Positions 1 through 11,700 of a stretch of DNA of 64,000 bases are shown here, piece after piece. This stretch comes from Strobilurus pachycystidiatus. Lineage: Eukaryota; Basidiomycota; Agaricomycetes; Agaricales; Physalacriaceae. The notes under the pieces are model-generated. The model did not search any database. It was given only the letters and a program-made list of their open reading frames with translations, and was not told where the DNA came from. Where the stretch lies: positions 992,001 through 1,056,000 of the forward strand of contig JAHLMK010000006.1 in the NCBI GenBank assembly GCA_019915135.1. Reading direction: 5' to 3'. Positions within the stretch are counted from its first letter, which is position 1. Every line of letters starts with the position of its first letter. Both the position numbers and the translations under genes were made by a program.

Positions 1-1129
1 AAGAGCATGCAGGAGGAAGACGCTTGAAAGACCGGGCGCTTTCATCAAATGGACGCCGGTGAGTTGTAGCCAGAAGGTAAGTCAGTCTGGGTCCGAGGAA
101 TTAGAGAGTATAGACTGAAGTGTGAGGCGTGTAGAAGCAAAGAGACTCGCAAGGGGGCGACGCAGCCGTTATCGGATGTCAGGGTAGAGTTGAATTCAAT
201 GAGCCAGAAATGTAGGCTGTGCGCAAAGAGGAGCCGGAGCATACGCTGGTGAAGTATAGACCATTCAATGAAACTTTAGGACGTCCAGAACAATCCGATC
301 TGAATACGGCGGTGAATAAGCTTGAGCAACCAATTAAAGCGCTAAAAAGGCAGTTCGTGAGCAAAAAAAAGCCAGAGCGTATACATACGCTGCTGAGCAT
401 GGCGGCGAATAGCTAATTGATTGGCTGGAAAGATTTTGCTAGGATCGTATAGTGAAAGAGGTACGTACATCGTCGGACGGTCGGACCTCACGGCCATTCA
501 AAGATCACAAGGGCGTGGCGCGCCGTTCTGATGGGAAAAGAACGCAGATAAGGATTTCAGTCTAAGGTGTGGGACGCTGGAGGTGATGTCGAGAAGATAC
601 CTCGGCCATGGTATGGAGAGAGATTGAGCAGATGTCCAACAGCGGTGGAGCGCAGAGTCCTACTGTATATGGCAGAACGGAAGCTGGATGCTTTGTGGGA
701 AGGCGAAATACGCTATCAAAAATGCATGTCATAGGCTGTCGATTCCGACTGAATTGAAACCGCAAACCCAAGCCCTTTCTTACTTAAAGAAGTAAGTAAT
801 TGGGCGACAATTCGTGAACGTTCTGCCGCCCCACGTTGTCTGCGAGCCAGTGTCCACGCCTGAGACGCAGCAGAAGACTCGTTGCAATACCTTGTCGGGA
901 TCGCAGGCTGGGACAAGTCCGGTCTTGGGAGGCGCTGTCGACAGATACTCGATCAATAATAAAAAGGCTCGGCGTGGAGACGATAGGGTTCATTCCGGCT
1001 TCGAGTGCTACCGCCACCTCCTGCGCTCACCGTCGCCCACAACGCCCTCGGCATCGGCCCATTACGTTCTCGACGACATCGCCCTTTGGCTGAGGCATTT
1101 TCGCTGTGGGCCTGTAACCCGTCGACGTC
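1..1129. other. Unassigned left flank
   Basis: I see no gene I can support here. Short open frames exist (for example 219-416 on the plus strand, lysine-rich and helical looking), but none shows a domain, plausible introns or a conserved motif. The last few hundred bases presumably hold the promoter of the antiporter gene that starts at 1130. Confidence 0.4.
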
Positions 1130-3774
1130 ATGGTGCTATTCAAACCTGTGAGCCGCCTTTCATTCGCTCTTCCATCTCACTCGCTGACAGGCCGCCCTTG
1201 CCCAGTTTGAGGTCAATGTTCCCCATATCACCTATGCCTGTCTGGGCGGTTTCATCGTCCTGGTGCGTCATTCACAATGTCCGCGTTGCAGAGCAGGCAC
1301 CCACACATCAACGTTCACAGTTTGGCATGCTTTCGCTCTTTCTCAGAGAAAGGGTAAGCTTCGGCACAATCCCAACATAGAACATTTCTCAACGGTCTCC
1401 TCTCTAGCTCTACATCGGTGAAGCATGCTGGGCCTTTGTCTTTGGCATCATCATAGGCGTGTTATATTGTCCACCCGGTCCTACAACCACATCCTTACCA
1501 CCCCCTACACAGGTCCCTACTGCGCTGGCATATTCGACCCGCACCACTGGGCAGGCGCAGATGAAGACGTTGTCAACACCGTCACCCTCGAATTCACCCG
1601 CGTTGTCCTCGCAGTCGGCGTTTTCGCCATTGGCGTTGAATTGCCTAAAGCCTACATGAAGCGACATTGGAAAAGCCTCTTCTATCTCCTGGCGCCTGTC
1701 ATGACATATGTCCGTCCGATTCATATTTATCAGCGACCCGACCTCATTATTGCATTCTAGGGATGGTTCGTTTCCGCTGGTCTCATCTACGGTCTCATAC
1801 CCGGCCTCAACTTCCTATCCTCGCTGACAATTGCTGCTTGTCTCACTCCCACGGATCCCATTCTCGCCGCAGCCGTTGTCGGTGGCAAATACGCTGACAA
1901 ACACGTTCCTGCACACATCCGACATCTCTTGGCCGCAGAGAGCGGCTGCAATGACGGCGCCGCGTTCCCCTTCCTCTACATTGCCCTTTACCTCATCATC
2001 GACCACCACAATGCTGGCGAAGCCGTCAAGGATTGGTTTTTGCGGCTGTGGCTATGTGCGTAGCTCTCGTCGCTTTCTATTTTCTCCGCCGGCTAATCCT
2101 CTACGTAGATCAGGTAGTCCTTGGCGTCCTTATCGGCGCGTCGCTTGGCATCGCCTTTCGCTATTTCATGAAATTCTGCGAACGGCGTAACCTCATTGAC
2201 CGACATTCATATGTCGCGCAATACATTTCCTTGGCCCTCTTTGCCACAGGTGTGACAGCTCTTCTTGGCTCCGATGATTTACTGTCGTCATTCGCATGCG
2301 GAACCGCGTTCGCTTGGGATGGTTTCTTCAATCGCCAGACCGAAGAATCCGTGTTCAGTAGCGTCATCGACATTCTCTTCAACATTGCGGCCTTTGTCTA
2401 TGTCGGCGCGTGGATGCCCTTCGACAAGTTCTCCGACGCGGCCTTGACCTTGTCTGTTTGGCGTCTTATCGTTCTCGCGATCCTGATCCTTATACTCCGC
2501 CGACTCCCCATCGTCCTCGCTCTGTACAGATGGATCCCCGACATCAAGACTTTCCGCGAAGCGATATTCAGCGGTCATTTCGGTCCGATTGGCATCGGAG
2601 GCGTGTTCATTTCCACACTGGCCGCAGAGATTCTCCACAAGAACGTCAAGGACCCGGATGAGCAAATTGAGTTGCTTGAAGAGACTATTCAACCCGTGGT
2701 TGCGTTCATGGTGCTCTGTTCGATTCTGATCCATGGCCTGTCGATTCCCTCGTTCTCGCTCGGACGGCGCGTCCACTCTGTGTCGCGGACGTGGTCGCGG
2801 CATACCGGTGCACCGGACTGGACGAACCAGACTCGGATTGTCAAGGACGGCGAGGATGTTGTCATCAACCGCGACCATGACGAAGCGGAGAAGGGCGAAT
2901 TGACGCCGGAAGAGGGCACGGAGATTGCGAGCACGCCGAGCGGTAGCAAGAGCCCAACGTCGGACAATGACTTGCCGGACGACACACGGCACGCTGTAGA
3001 GCACGAACAGGAGCTTGAGGACGAGACTGTCGCGGAGGCCAAAAAGAGCCCTCCGCTCGACATGCCGCCTGGCGAGGCGCCTGCAGATGGAATGGAGGTT
3101 ATCTCAGAATGGCAGGAAGGTCCGCATCGTGTCATCGAACGACGCGCAGGACCCGGCGAAGAGGTATGTTGCAAGCTTTTCTATCAAGGCTATAGCTAAA
3201 TTGGTTACAGGTCGAAGTGGAGGTTATCCGAAACTTTGGAAGTGAAGAGGAGAACAGCCACCGGATTCGTGGCGACCACCCGACGGTGCAGGAACAGGTC
3301 AGGTCGCATCTGCACAAACTGAGGCATGTTCCGCATATCGTCGAGGAGGAGGCCGAGAGTGTGGAGAAGGACGTCACGGAGTTGAAGGACAAGTTTGTGC
3401 GCACTATATCGCCCTTGGGTGGCGATGATCATCACCAGGACGGGGATGAGGAAGACTGGGCATCCGAACCCGAGGCGGAGGCGTCGACGTCGGCGTCGGC
3501 AGCCAAGTCGCGGTCAAAGTCGCCGAAAACGAAGCCAGCGCATCTAGGGACGAAAGGGAGACGGAGGTCGACTACGAAGAAGCCGGCGAGGGTGCCGTCT
3601 GATGAGCAGCAGCAGCATCGAGGGAGGAGGGTGGATGAGTTGAGAGTGCCGCAACCGAGCGCGAGGTCGAGGGATGTGTCGCCGTCGCGGTCGGTCAGGT
3701 TCATGGACAGCCAGCCGGGGAGTGGGACGAACACGCCTCGAGAGTCGCCCGGCGCTCCGAAGGCGAGTAAGTAG
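1130..3774 (+). CDS. Plasma-membrane Na+/H+ antiporter (NHA1/Sod2 type)
   Basis: Monovalent cation/proton antiporter of the CPA1-like fungal NHA1/Sod2 family, expected to export Na+, K+ or Li+ at the plasma membrane. Eight exons by eye: 1130-1147, 1206-1262, 1321-1353, 1408-1456, 1513-1709, 1761-2055, 2109-3163 and 3211-3774, all in phase, giving 755 aa. The first exons encode the conserved start (VPHITYACLGGFIVL). Later come FGIIIGPYCAGIFDP and the transport core LTPTDPILAAAVVGGKYADKH with AAESGCNDGAAFP, where the Asp residues are the known ion-binding type. Around ten to twelve hydrophobic segments end near residue 480. A long charged cytosolic tail follows, rich in Glu, Ser and Pro, as in yeast NHA1. 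Intron 4 (1457-1512) needs a GC donor. The start is the first ATG in frame with the conserved N-terminus. The family call is firm; the first very short exon (six codons) is less certain. Confidence 0.9.
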
Positions 3775-4774
3775 TATACATATCTATCCACTTAATCTGT
3801 CTGTCGTCGTTTGGTTGCATTATACATTTTGTACGACTACCAAGAGCATGTTTCAGTACTTATACCACGTCATGCCATGATCTTATGAGTCAAATAGAGC
3901 TAGAGATGATTTGTGTTTGTGGCGTGGCCAAAGCTAGTCTTAAAAGCTGAAACGGTAAATCAAACTCGATGATGTGTGAAGATAAGCGGGTCAAACCCAC
4001 GCTCACTGGATGATGGATTCATCGTGGACAGAACAAAGCAGCGCAAGCGCGCCAACGGAATACTGAGAAGACCATGATGAACTTGACAAGCAGCGGGAGT
4101 GAATTTATACTATACGACACTATCAAACCAGTCCAACTAACCAGTTGGCAAAAGATGCTAGCACTACTCAGTCACACCGAGGGCGTGTCCAATCGAGTTG
4201 AAAATGAGGAAGCGTCAGTAACTGTTATTTAAGGCGACAGGTAGGCGCCTATCGAGTAGGACTTACTTGAGATCGCGAGAAAACACTAGAGGCACTTTAA
4301 AATTGCTCGACGCACCCATCCAGGTCTCAAGGCTACCGCACACATTTGGTAGCTCAAGCAGAAGTGTATACTACTGGTCAATGCACAGTAATGTCCGAGA
4401 ATGTGTAAGGTCTCCTAGGTTTCCCATGTCAACCTCCGTGGCTTGCTTACAGACGTGTCAGCGGAAAGTGGTGTATGCAAGATGCAGACATTGCTGGTGA
4501 AGAGTCAACAGTATTTGCGAGGAATGTGCTGTTGAATCCACTTCCAGTGACAGTCTCTTGAATCTCTCAAAGGCGATTTGGCGTTTGCAACCTGTGAAAG
4601 AGATCAAGAGACGGACCACTCTGGACTGTCGTTGGTTCATTCTGTGGATGCTGTCGGACACAGAGTCCGAGGTCAATCAAGAATCACTATAGGCAGAGAC
4701 GCCTCCGGATCCATTGAAGTCCAAATTGATGAAAATCCTCCGATTGGATTAGTTGCTCTACACAAATATAACAG
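3775..4774. other. Intergenic, convergent gene ends
   Basis: This is a kilobase between the 3' ends of the antiporter (plus) and the WASP gene (minus). Short AT-rich stretches fit 3' untranslated sequence. I see no coding frame, repeat or RNA gene that I can support. Confidence 0.4.
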
Positions 4775-6279
4775 TTAGTCCCAGTCATCATCATCGTCGT
4801 CCTCATCACTATCATCTCCCATATTCTTATTCCTGGCAAGCAGCGCCTCCGCCAGAGCCGACGTCAAATCACCACCGCCACCGCCGCCATTGCTACTAGC
4901 AGTAGGCGACTCTGTGGCGGGCGAAGCCGGTGCAGGCTCGGTCTTCTTGAGCGAATGTATACCTTTGCCTTGGATTGAAGCAAGGAGGTCGCCGCGGCCA
5001 GGCTGAGGAGGTGGGAGGGTCGCCAACACGCTTGTGGCTCCTGCTCCGCCTCCGGGAGCAGGTGGCGGTGGGGGAGGGGGAGGGGGAGGGGCACCTCCTC
5101 CAGGAGGAGGAGGAGGAGGCGGTGGTGGTGGTGGAGGAGGCGCACCGCCAGTTGGAGGTGGTGGAGGTGGCGGAGGAGGAGGAGGAGGAGGACCACCGCC
5201 AGTCGAAGGAGGAGGTGGTGGCGGTGGGGGAGGTGGTGGCGGTGGCGCAGCTGACTCTGGACGTGGCGGTGCAGCAGGAGGTGCTGGAGTTGAGCGTGGC
5301 GGCGGCGGTCGGACCGGTGGCGGCGGAGCAGCCGCTGCGGCAGAAGGAGGAGGACGCGATGGTGGCGCTGGTGTCCTGGGAGGTGGCAGCTGTGGCGCAG
5401 CAGGCGGAGGCGGCTGAGGCGCTCTTGGCGGCGGCGGCGCAGGTGGCCCGCTTGTGCTGTCCGAGTGCCCATGAGTCCTCGAGCGTGTCGGAGGCGGCGG
5501 CGGCTTCGATTTCTTGGCAGGAGCAGCTGCCTGGGGATGCTGTCGGACAAAGTCCTTGATAAAGTCCATCTCCTTGGCAATTATTTCCTTGTCGATTCCT
5601 TGTCCTTCAAGATTACCAAGGAATGCAGTCCAGGATGGGTCGATGTTCTTGGACGTGAAGCCTGCTTCGGCGTCGTAGCCCATGTGCGCAACGTGCACAA
5701 AGGAACCAGACGTCGGACCAGATATCATCGACTTGTCGATTTTGCCTCCTTTGCTGGCTTTCTTCTTCTTCTCCGCGGCAGGTTTCGCGCCTGTACACAA
5801 TCAGTCATTGGATGCGCGTCGGTTGTGACACAAAGCGTACCTTTCTTCTCGTCCTTCCGTTTGATGACTTTCTTCCACAAGTCCCTGGCTTCGCTCTCGT
5901 TCGAGAACACAAACCCGACCATGCAGTCCTACAGAAGATCAGATGAGTAACACATCAGAAGTGGGCCTCTTACATCTCCAGGAAACGAATGGAAGAAAGC
6001 CCTGTCCGCAAAGTAGTCGAAACCCTTGTAGAACTCGTGTTGCCACAGGACACCCCTCGTTCCGTTCAAATCAACCAGCTTGAAGGACAGTACTCCGTTG
6101 CTGTTGTTTTTCGACAACGCCAGAGCGCCCTGTAATCCAGAATACGACCACTCGTTTGGCTGCGGATGGGCATAGTACACTCGCGCAAGCGTCGCATAGA
6201 ATATCTTGTTTGTCGGCGCCGGGATGGCCGATTTGACCTTGTCTTTCTCCTCTTTGCTCAGCGTCGATTGCGAAGGCAT
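4775..6279 (-). CDS. WASP/Las17 actin nucleation-promoting factor
   Basis: Activator of the Arp2/3 complex for cortical actin patches and endocytosis. Three exons on the minus strand: 6279-5974, 5928-5841 and 5790-4775; 469 aa. Order: WH1/EVH1 domain at about residues 1-135 (KIFYATLARVYYAHP, GVLWQHEFYKGFDYFADRAF, VGFVFSNESEARDLW); a lysine-rich patch; a CRIB/GTPase-binding segment at about 155-215 (ISGPTSGSFVHVAHMGYD); a proline region with runs of ten or more Pro at about 230-390; a WH2 helix (GRGDLLASIQGKGI); a connector (ALAEALLARNKN); and an acidic tail ending DDDDDDWD with the terminal Trp needed for Arp2/3 binding. The ATG at 6279 starts just before the WH1 fold; an upstream in-frame ATG would add 34 unlikely residues. 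Budding-yeast Las17 lacks the CRIB segment, so this is the fuller WASP form with likely Cdc42/Rac control. Confidence 0.95.
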
Positions 6280-6604
6280 CGCGTGGAGATTGTGGCGGAC
6301 GTGGTGATGGTATGAGGACAAGTAGTGACGGCTGTGCTCGGGTTCAGGGTATGCCAATTGTTTGCGATGACGTCTGCGCACTATGATTCAGACCGACTCT
6401 CAAGTGACTTCAATGCAAAGTCGGACCGATTGTGCAGGTAGGCAGGCAGGCAGATCGTGCTTCGGTTCCTTCTAGTTCAACATTGAACGTTTGAACAGAG
6501 GTGAACACAATTGAAGCACTGTAAAGTAAATGAAAGCCATGTGGCAAATCATTCCAAGCCAACAACCCTAACCCCAGTCCCCCGATCTCTTGCACTCAAA
6601 CCAC

Positions 6605-7104
6605 ATGGCGGAGGCAGCGACTGCCCGAACATCGTTCATCGCGACGAGTACGACGACCGCGCCCGTACCCGAGATATCCCCGGAGCTCTCTCAAACGCTC
6701 GCCCTATTGTCGACGCACCGCTCCGTGCTGGGATACATACTCTTGGCACATCCACACCACACTGGGCTCGGCGGCGGCGTCTCCATAATACGGTCCTCGG
6801 GCGTCATATTCGACGGCGAGGCAGGACGGAAATACGCGGGTGTTATTGCGCGCATAGTGGACAGCGTGCGGGACGGCATGGAGGAGGTGGGCGAGGAGGT
6901 GCGTGTTCGTGTCGCATCGAATGTTTGCCAATCTAATGACACGTTGGGTTAGGATGAGGTTAAATTCATGCGCATAAGGACGCGTCGACACGAAATCATG
7001 ATCTCGCCGGGTACGAAGCGTTCGTGGATTGAGCGACATTTCTTGACGATTTGCATGCAGACGACAGATATCTACTGGCTGTCTTGCATGATCCAACAGC
7101 TTAG
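6605..7104 (+). CDS. Dynein light chain, roadblock/LC7 type
   Basis: Small subunit of the cytoplasmic dynein motor, of the roadblock/LC7 fold, which dimerises and binds the dynein intermediate chain. Three exons: 6605-6898, 6953-7010 and 7061-7104; 131 aa, a little longer than the roughly 100 aa animal proteins because of an N-terminal extension. Diagnostic stretches are LAHPHHTGLGGGVSIIRSSG, YAGVIARIVDSV, the strand DEVKFMRIRTRRHEIMISP and the C-terminal DDRYLLAVLHDP. The ATG at 6605 is the only one before the conserved helix. The last two exons recur, diverged, 430 bases downstream (7403-7547). A remote alternative is another roadblock-fold protein such as a LAMTOR or MglB-like factor. Confidence 0.85.
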
Positions 7105-7850
7105 GCACAGCGTTATACCTCGTGAGTTTCTCCTGCTGAGCTCACCTCGCCTCTCTGTCTAACACCAAGCCGTAGATCTCTATTCTACGATTTGTTGTAA
7201 TATGTACTTTTGGTTATAGTCACGGAGTTCTAGGCATCTCCAGCGAGACAACGAAAGCTCATACGTGAACCTCGCACCCCTCTACTCGTATCCTTCCATT
7301 GTATCCTATCTTACTTCCACTCCGTCACATTCCAGGAGCCTTCACATCGCAGGATCTACACACAATTCCGAACGATGAATTTTACGAAAGCGAGGAAGCC
7401 TAGTTCGTGCGGATAAGGACGCGTCGAGACGCAATCATGATGTCGCACAGTACTAAACCTTTGTGGATTGAGCGACATCTCCTGACAATTTGCTTGCAGA
7501 CGACGAATATCTACTCGCGCCGTCTTGCATGATCTGGTAGCTTAGGCTCAGATACTTGGTGAGTTTCTGCTGCAGAACCCACCTCGCCTGTCTGTTTGAC
7601 ATTAAGCCGCAGATCTTTATTACACGATTTGTTGTAACAATGGCATGTACTATGGGTTATAGTCAGGGGAATTTTGGCAAGCCTCGCTGTGAGCCCAACG
7701 GTGTCTCCTACTAATTCTCATACGCGAGCGCCCTGTTAACTCGCACTCGATCTTCTCCTTCCATGTATCCCAGTTCCTTTTCGTCACGATCCAGGAGCCT
7801 TCCACATCGCAAGTCCGAACGATGGATTTGACGAGAGCGAAGGTCTTCTT
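6968..7850 (+). repeat. Tandem duplication of about 430 bases
   Basis: Bases from about 6968 to 7395 recur at about 7403-7850 in the same orientation. Shared blocks include GGATAAGGACGCGTCGA-like, GTGGATTGAGCGACAT, TCTTGCATGAT, ACGATTTGTTGTAA, GGTTATAGTCA, CCAGGAGCCTT and TCCGAACGATG-like sequence. The copies span exon 2, intron 2, exon 3 and the 3' flank of the roadblock gene. They have since diverged by many substitutions and small indels. Confidence 0.85.
7403..7547 (+). pseudogene. Duplicated terminal exons of the roadblock gene
   Basis: Second copy of roadblock exons 2 and 3. An acceptor (GCCTAG) precedes FVRIRTRRDAIMMSH. A donor in the same phase as the original (CACA before GTACTA) and an acceptor (TTGCTTGCAG) follow, then DEYLLAP. 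Two extra bases relative to the first copy shift the frame, so the reading ends early at TGG-TAG instead of the HDPTA end. The copy is either a dead fragment or an alternative 3' end joined to exon 1 by skipping the original pair. The sequence alone cannot decide. Confidence 0.6.
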
Positions 7851-8704
7851 ACGGCGGCAAGAGACTCGTCGAACGCTACCCAGAACTGCATCCGTTCGTG
7901 CCCCTCCGCTGCCCCTCCGCGATGAGTATCAGGTGTATTCAAAAGCTTTGCGGATCCTCTCACCTCCATACCGCGATGTACGCTGTCCTTTTCATTTTCT
8001 ACTCCGTCTCATCAAGATGTTCGTGAGTCTCACTCTCGCCTCAGGCTCTAGTACCATGGCGAACTGACCAGACATATTAGGATACAGCGACACGAAGCAG
8101 AAGAGCGGGACATCGTCAACCCGCTGGGAGAATGAAGACGTGCAGAATCTTATGACTATGAACAAATGACTGGGTGGTCCTTCTCGAAGCTCGGATGACT
8201 TGCATCGGTGCGTGCGAGATAACTATTCGGTTCTCATTCTATATACGCAACTGTGAAACAGTTCAAATTTCTGTGGCTAGTTTCGGTGGCCGCCCTCTGC
8301 GTGGCCGGTGATTCGTGGGGAGCGTGCGCTCCCCCCAAGTACACACTCCGCCCTCCGTGTATCGATCTGCGCCGTTTGTGTCAATGCTCTTGATCGTGAG
8401 GAACGTGTAGTGTCCGTTCTTGTACTAAATAAATCAAGCAAGTCCTTCATGGTCTGGATGATTGAGGAGTCGCCGTTGAGCCAGACAATTAGAGAAGAGA
8501 GAGAGACGAATCGAAGGCCGTTGGGCCCTTTTATTTCCTCCTTGCTGTCAAACTTGCGTCTGAGTCCGGCAAGATCGGATTGGGGGTGATGGTGGGAGAA
8601 GGTAAGGATCAGCCTGGGGTGGCAGCTGTGAGTGTTGACAGCGTTACAGCATAGCATCTCTTGAGTCTTTCCCACCACGACGACCACCCCACCCATCGCA
8701 AAGA
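7851..8704. other. Upstream region of the NLR-like gene
   Basis: No supported gene. Long open frames on both strands at 8277-8870 overlap the first exon of the next gene and carry no domain. The sequence just upstream of 8705 (CCACCACGACGACCACCCCACC-like, pyrimidine/CA-rich) is a plausible fungal core promoter and leader. Confidence 0.35.
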
Positions 8705-11700
8705 ATGAAGCAGTTTTCTCGTTCTCTTCAATCCAGTTTCCGTTCTCAATCGAGCGGCCAGTCGAATACCCCGCCTCCCGCCGTCGGTGGCCAGGAGGAA
8801 GGTGTCGGCACGATTGCCCTTGATGGCATGAAGCAGATCCTGCAGGTCTTGAAGGAATCTTCGGACGCATTTGCGCCTCTCAAGGCCGCCGTTGGAGGCA
8901 TCGTTGCGATCATGGATATCAACGAGGTGCGCATGCGAGTCCGCTCCAAGTCGTCCTACCGCCTCTGACTTCTCGCTCGATCCAGAGGATGAAGAGCAAT
9001 CGCGAAGGGATCGTCAAACTTATACGCAGCATCGACGATTTGATGGCGATGCTGGCAGAGGAATTGCAAAGGACACGCGAAGCTGGCTATAAAGGCAAGT
9101 CGACAGTCGACAAGCTGGCTAAGTGGGTCGCTTCATTTTTCGTTACGACACACCCTGGGACTAATAATCGGGTAGGACATTGATCGACGCTCGCGATGAG
9201 ATCACGAAGATGCAAAACCGCGGCCACGTCGCTCGCATCGCCAGGAATGCAAAGGACGCTGGAACGCTATCGGACCTGGATAAGGCGATCACAGATGCAG
9301 TCCAACGACTTCAGGTAAGCAACCTTGGGTCGCCTTCATTGCGTGGCGCTGACTGGCGTATAGCTCGAGCTTGGTCAGGCTATCGACCGAAACGTCGAGG
9401 CGATACGCAAGGCAAGTGTCTCGAAAGTAGCTCGGAATATGTTTGATAATCGTTCATAGAACCAAGCACTCCAAGAACTTCCGCGCTCCAAGGACGCATC
9501 CCACACAGCTGCTATAAACTCCATCCAACTCGCTCGCCAGGCGTGCACAGAGGGCACTCGCGTCGAGGTCATCAAAGGAATTCTCGACTGGATTGAGAAG
9601 TCGTCCGAGGGCCTCTATTGGCTTACGGGCCTGGCTGGGTTGGGCAAGACTACGATTGCGTACACCATCTGCCAGCTTCTCAATGTTCCCGTCATATCCT
9701 TCTTCTGCTCGCGTCAGCTTGACAGCAAAGACTCTCGCCTCATTGTCCCCACAATTGCCCGGCGGCTGGCCCAAATCCACCCGTCATATGGCATAAAGCT
9801 ATGTGAAGCGTTGGAGCGTAACAGTGACCTCGCACACGCTCAGCTACTCATCCAGATCAATGGGCTTTTGGTGGAGCCATGGAAATCAACCCTTGACGCT
9901 CGCGCAGGCCTTCCCATCCCCGTTATCATCATTGATGCTCTTGATGAGAGCGATGCCAGCCCTGCATTCCTCAAGCCGCTTTTGCATGTCATCAACCAAG
10001 GTGACCTAAAGGGACTTGCATTTCTGGTCACCAGCCGTCCAGAGCCTGAGATTGTTCAGCTCTGCCGCCAACTCCCTTCCTGTTGTCTTCATGACCTTGA
10101 GCACAGCCTAGTTGAGGCTGACATCCAGTGTTATCTGCAGGTGACATTGCCACAATTCAAGAATGACCGTCGCCTTGATGCTCTTGCAAGTCGGGCTGGT
10201 GGATTCTTCATCTATGCAGCTACAGCAGTACGGATGATATCATCATCTGGCATGGGGTTGACATTGGAGGATCAGGAAGTGATTATGGATGGACTTCTTG
10301 ATGCACATTCAGAGGACAGAGTTGTGGAGATTGATGCACTTTACACTCAAATCTTGGATAAGGCATTCTCACGTCTTGATGGTCGGCTCATGCAGAAGCG
10401 TGTTAGTGTTTTGCATACTATCTTAGGTGCAAGGGAATCCTTGGATGCTTCAGTGGCTGCTGCTTTGGCAGGTGTAGCTGAGGAGATGGTCATGTCTACA
10501 GTCAATGCTTTGCATGCTGTTCTCTTTCAATCTCAAGATCACAAGTTCTACTGGTATCATGCATCATTTCAGGATTTCATTCTGTGCTCTCCTCTGCAGT
10601 CTAATTCCTCTCATCTCTCTTCCTTCCATTGTGACAAGTCAGAGGTTCAAACTATCTTGACTCAGCAGTGTTTCAAAATTATGCAGGCTCAACTTCACTT
10701 CAACATCTGTGAGCTTGAGTCTTCATTTACTTTTGATGAAGACATTCCAGCTGGTCTCGCTGCTCGAGTTGACAAGCATATATCTCTAGTGTTACGCTAT
10801 GTCATACGGCATTGGGCGTACCATCTTATTGAGGCTAGACCACCAAATCTTTCCAATCCAGAGTTGATTTGCCTTATTCACACATTTCTTGACAATTACT
10901 TTCTGTTCTGGCTTGAATGCATGAATCTGATGGAGTATAAGATTGAGTCCCGGTCAATCTTAACTCAAGTCCAAAAGTGGATAAAAAAGGTATGTTCATT
11001 AGCAATTGTTCTCAGAATCATGAGTCTGATTTTGGTAACAGCACAACATTGAAGACATTGCTGGATGGCAGGATGCAATTCATTTTTGCAGCTATTTCAT
11101 AGGCAATTCAACATCTGATAGCACACCACATCTCTATATCTCATCTCTTGCAACGTGGGGAGATGATTCATATATTTCAACTGTTTGGAGAACACACTTT
11201 GCCAAAATTCCAACATTGCTTGGAAAAGCAAAGGGGCATCCTACTCAGTTGATTCAAATTTCTGGTCACACTAGTTGGGTTGCCTCAGTGGCTTTTTCTC
11301 CAGATGGAGCACGTATTGTATCTGGCTCAGAGGATAAATCAGTATGTGTGTGGGATGCAGCAACAGGAGTGCAGATTGGAAAGCTTTCTGGGCACACTGG
11401 TTATGTTAACTCAGTGGCCTTTTCTCCAGATGGAGCACATATTATATCTGGCTCACAGGATGAATCAGTATGTGTGTGGGATGCAGCAACAGGAGTGCAG
11501 ATTGGAAAGCTTTCTGGGCACACTGGTTGTGTTAACTCAGTGGCCTTTTCTCCAGATGGAGCACGTATTGTATCTGGCTCAGAGGATAAATCAGTATGTG
11601 TGTGGGATGCAGCAACAGGAGTGCAGATGAGAGAGCTTTTTGGGCACACTGATTCAGTCACCTCAGTGGCCTTTTCTCCAAATAGTGCACATATTGTATC

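Noticed and set aside
814..1380. 188-codon plus-strand frame
   Set aside because: It overlaps the first exons of the antiporter in another frame and has no domain; the spliced antiporter reading explains the sequence.
4864..5580. Long open frames on both strands across the WASP proline region
   Set aside because: They are shadows of the CCN-repeat coding sequence and give only poly-Gly, poly-Arg/Leu or poly-Val/Glu products.
8277..8870. 197-codon minus-strand frame
   Set aside because: It lies opposite the promoter and first exon of the NLR-like gene, with no family features.
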